Part shown: piece by piece, positions 62,535-64,000 of the stretch
Numbering within the stretch: position 1 is the stretch's first letter
Layout: each line of letters opens with the position of its first letter
Source: Spirochaetales bacterium
GTDB taxonomy: Bacteria; Spirochaetota; GWE2-31-10
Assembly (NCBI GenBank): GCA_017624275.1
Contig: JAGANG010000025.1
Coordinates: forward strand, 22,588 to 86,587
Direction of reading: 5' to 3'
Length of the DNA: 64,000 nucleotides
Program-made: the position numbers and the translations under genes
The notes under the pieces: generated by a model
Seen by the model: only the letters and a program-made list of their open reading frames with translations
The model's database searches: none
What the model was told of the DNA's origin: nothing

Positions 62535-62990
62535 TTATTTACCAATTTCCAATGCTTTAAAAAACATATTCTTTTCATTTTGAATGGAAGAAATGTTAGC
62601 TTCATAAGCTCTTGAAGCACTAATCATATCAACCATTTCCGTTACCATATTTACATTCGGATATTCAACATATCCTTTCTTTGGACCGCTTTTGATTGCA
62701 TCCGGATGAGACGGATCATAAACCATTCTTAGAGGTGCCGTATCTTCTTTTATTTCAACAACTTTTACGCCGCTGCAGCCCGGTGTTTGTAAACTTTCCG
62801 GTAAAAGAGGAGATCTGTAAACTCTTTCATCGTTTCTGGGACGTAAAATTGCCATACTGCGACGAAATGCACTTCCGTCCGGTGTACGAGTTGTATTAGC
62901 ATTTGCAATATTATTACTGATTACATCCATACGAACACGTTGTGCAGAAAGACCGGTTCCTGCAATATCCATTGAAGAAAAAATCCCCAT
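62535..62990 (-). CDS. flgC: Flagellar basal-body rod protein FlgC
   Basis: 151 residues. Starts with the rod signature SSMDIAGTGLSAQRVRMDVI then NNIANANTTRTPDG, and ends VDMISASRAYEANISSIQNEKNMF. Proximal rod component. Twelve nt after flgB. Confidence 0.95.
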   Translation of the reverse strand: MGIFSSMDIAGTGLSAQRVRMDVISNNIANANTTRTPDGSAFRRSMAILRPRNDERVYRSPLLPESLQTPGCSGVKVVEIKEDTAPLRMVYDPSHPDAIKSGPKKGYVEYPNVNMVTEMVDMISASRAYEANISSIQNEKNMFFKALEIGK

Positions 62991-63002
62991 AAATTATTCT
63001 CC

Positions 63003-63431
63003 TTATCCTCTTAAAATAAACTTTAATTTGTTAAATTCTTTAGCTGTTCTTTGTGCCAGAGCATTGTAATACATAGTATTTTTTGAATGCTCCAACATTT
63101 CTTTATCCATATCTACCGAATTACCGTCATTATTCTGATATGTATTGAACTCTGTTATTTTTTTCGCTTTAACACTTCGATAATCTTGAGCTCTTGTAAG
63201 CGGGATATGACGTGAATCCGTTGTTACCATAGGGGCACTGTTTGCTTCTTCTTTTTCACTTCGCAAAGCTCGCTGTAACTGTGCCTGAAAAGTAATATCT
63301 TGTCTTTTATAATTCGGCGTTGTCGCATTAGCGATATTATTCATAATCACACTGGAACGCTTACTTGCTGCTCCCATTGCCATTTGCATAATATCGATAG
63401 ATTTTGTCGAACTTCCTCCGTAAATCACCAT
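63003..63431 (-). CDS. flgB: Flagellar basal-body rod protein FlgB
   Basis: 142 residues. VIMNNIANATTPNYKRQDITFQ near the N-terminus and DMDKEMLEHSKNTMYYNALAQ near the end are typical of FlgB. First gene of the motor operon, with an AAGGAGC ribosome site. About 40 nt upstream on the minus strand is a TTAAGG...TCCGATAG pair, loosely like a sigma-28 promoter, too weak to call. Confidence 0.95.
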   Translation of the reverse strand: MVIYGGSSTKSIDIMQMAMGAASKRSSVIMNNIANATTPNYKRQDITFQAQLQRALRSEKEEANSAPMVTTDSRHIPLTRAQDYRSVKAKKITEFNTYQNNDGNSVDMDKEMLEHSKNTMYYNALAQRTAKEFNKLKFILRG

Positions 63432-63522
63432 TTTATGCTCCTTAAATAATTCTCTATTATCACTATCGGATTAGAAAATTTTTCCTTAATAATAATTTTG
63501 TTTTTCCGGTGTGGATGTATAT

Positions 63523-63605
63523 GCCCAGACCTCAATCCTGTTTTGGTATTTCTTATTGTTTTCTTTTTCCCTTTTCGCCCAGACCTCTATTCATGTTCTG
63601 AATAA
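63523..63605 (+). repeat. Two GGTCTG-family half copies in tandem beside the RAYT gene
   Basis: Left arms GCCCAGACCT at 63523-63532 and 63577-63586, each followed by a loop-like sequence (CAATCCTGTTTTGGTAT; CTATTCATGTTCTG). They are in the same orientation and opposite to the pair at 54447-54523. They lie 97-180 nt before the transposase start, where REP elements flanking a RAYT gene are expected. Confidence 0.7.
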
Positions 63606-63701
63606 AATAGCAATCAGTAAAAAAATAGTAATTTATTAACCAAAACACCGTTTCCCCCACCTAACGCAAGTGAATAAAAATTATTTTTCACGAGGTGTGA
63701 T

Positions 63702-64000
63702 ATGTCACAAAAAAGAATCATAAAAGACGGTGTTTATTATCATGTTACAAATCATTTTCACCAAGGCGTAATTCGTTTTATAGACAGCAAATGCAAGAAG
63801 ATGTTTATAGAATTCTGCCATAAGGCGAAAAAGAAGTTTAACTTTAAAATTAAGAATCTTTGCGTTATGGATACGCATATTCATCTACTGATAAAACCTG
63901 AAAACTGCACTATTTCCGACATCATGCAGTTTATAAAACAATGTTTTACACAATGGCTAAATCGTCGTTTCGGTATCAAAGGCACGGCATGGGAAGCTCG
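63702..64000 (+). mobile_element. REP-associated tyrosine transposase (RAYT), Y1/IS200-like; 3' end beyond window
   Basis: The ATG at 63702 follows a GAGGTGTG ribosome site and the frame is open to the right edge (99 codons). The protein matches the TnpA_REP/Y1 transposase fold: VYYHVTNHFHQGVIRFIDSK, then FKIKNLCVMDTHIHLLIKP with the HUH motif His59-Ile-His61, then SDIMQFIKQCFTQWLNRRFG and KGTAWEAR. The catalytic Tyr would lie beyond the edge. RAYTs cut single-stranded DNA at REP hairpins and are thought to spread them. Palindromic half-elements lie just upstream. The region 63606-63701 has no other gene. Confidence 0.87.

Noticed and set aside
63463..63489. Sigma-28-like promoter upstream of flgB (TTAAGG...TCCGATAG, minus strand)
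   Set aside because: Only partial agreement with TAAA/GCCGATAA and spirochete motor operons often use sigma-70; not strong enough to list.

Overview
The window looks like chromosome of a low-GC host-associated spirochete, most probably a Treponema. The grounds are: FlaB-type flagellins starting MVINHN; a flgB-flgC-fliE-fliF-fliG-fliH-fliI-fliJ-(transglycosylase)-flbB operon in which FlbB is a spirochete-specific motor protein; a fliD/flagellin block joined to tsaE-tsaB and rpmF-plsX; and many small MKK-type lipoproteins together with beta-barrel outer-membrane proteins. Species cannot be named from the sequence alone.

Layout. 1-9.4 kb (minus): a CHASE2 adenylate cyclase cut by the left edge, a 1405-residue Ig-repeat pullulanase lipoprotein, thiamine pyrophosphokinase with a small membrane protein, and a large anchored protein of unknown role. 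9.8-11.2 kb (plus): a DEDDh exonuclease fused to a WYL-like tail, then a YqeK-type HD hydrolase. 11.3-19.7 kb is a vitamin B12-responsive island. One cobalamin riboswitch (minus, about 14.82-14.95 kb) heads an operon of ATP-grasp ligase, unknown small protein, O-methyltransferase and InlB-repeat lipoprotein. A second (plus, about 15.68-15.84 kb) heads a lipoprotein, a TonB-dependent receptor and a BtuC/FecCD permease. A paralogous lipoprotein lies between them. 19.7-25.3 kb: a YhaO/YhaN (SbcD/SbcC-like) pair and two exported or outer-membrane proteins.

25.3-36.4 kb (minus): tsaB, tsaE, three unknown genes, fliD, flaG, two flaB flagellin genes, plsX, rpmF, an unknown gene and coaX. Next come tRNA-Phe, two small envelope proteins, and tsaD. 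39.2-42.0 kb is a tandem family of five lipoproteins, the first frameshifted at an A6 tract. 42.1-46.9 kb: a purine permease, cinA, and a class II lysyl-tRNA synthetase with a fused HD-hydrolase domain. 47-54.5 kb mixes lipoproteins, an aminotransferase, an EamA transporter and a TolC/adaptor pair. 54.6-63.4 kb is the flagellar motor operon. The right edge holds the start of a REP-associated tyrosine (Y1) transposase.

Three layers seem least explained. (1) A family of intergenic palindromes built on GCCCAGACCT...AGGTCTGGGC is scattered through 47-63.6 kb and sits beside the RAYT transposase, so it is probably a REP/RAYT system, and some copies double as terminators. (2) The B12-riboswitch operon of ATP-grasp plus methyltransferase is not a pathway I recognise, and the two paralogous lipoproteins next to the B12 receptor may be surface cobalamin-capture proteins. 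(3) Two lipoprotein genes have promoters whose -35/-10 spacer is a 14-15 nt homopolymeric T tract, and a third lipoprotein gene is broken at a poly-A tract; both fit phase variation of surface proteins.
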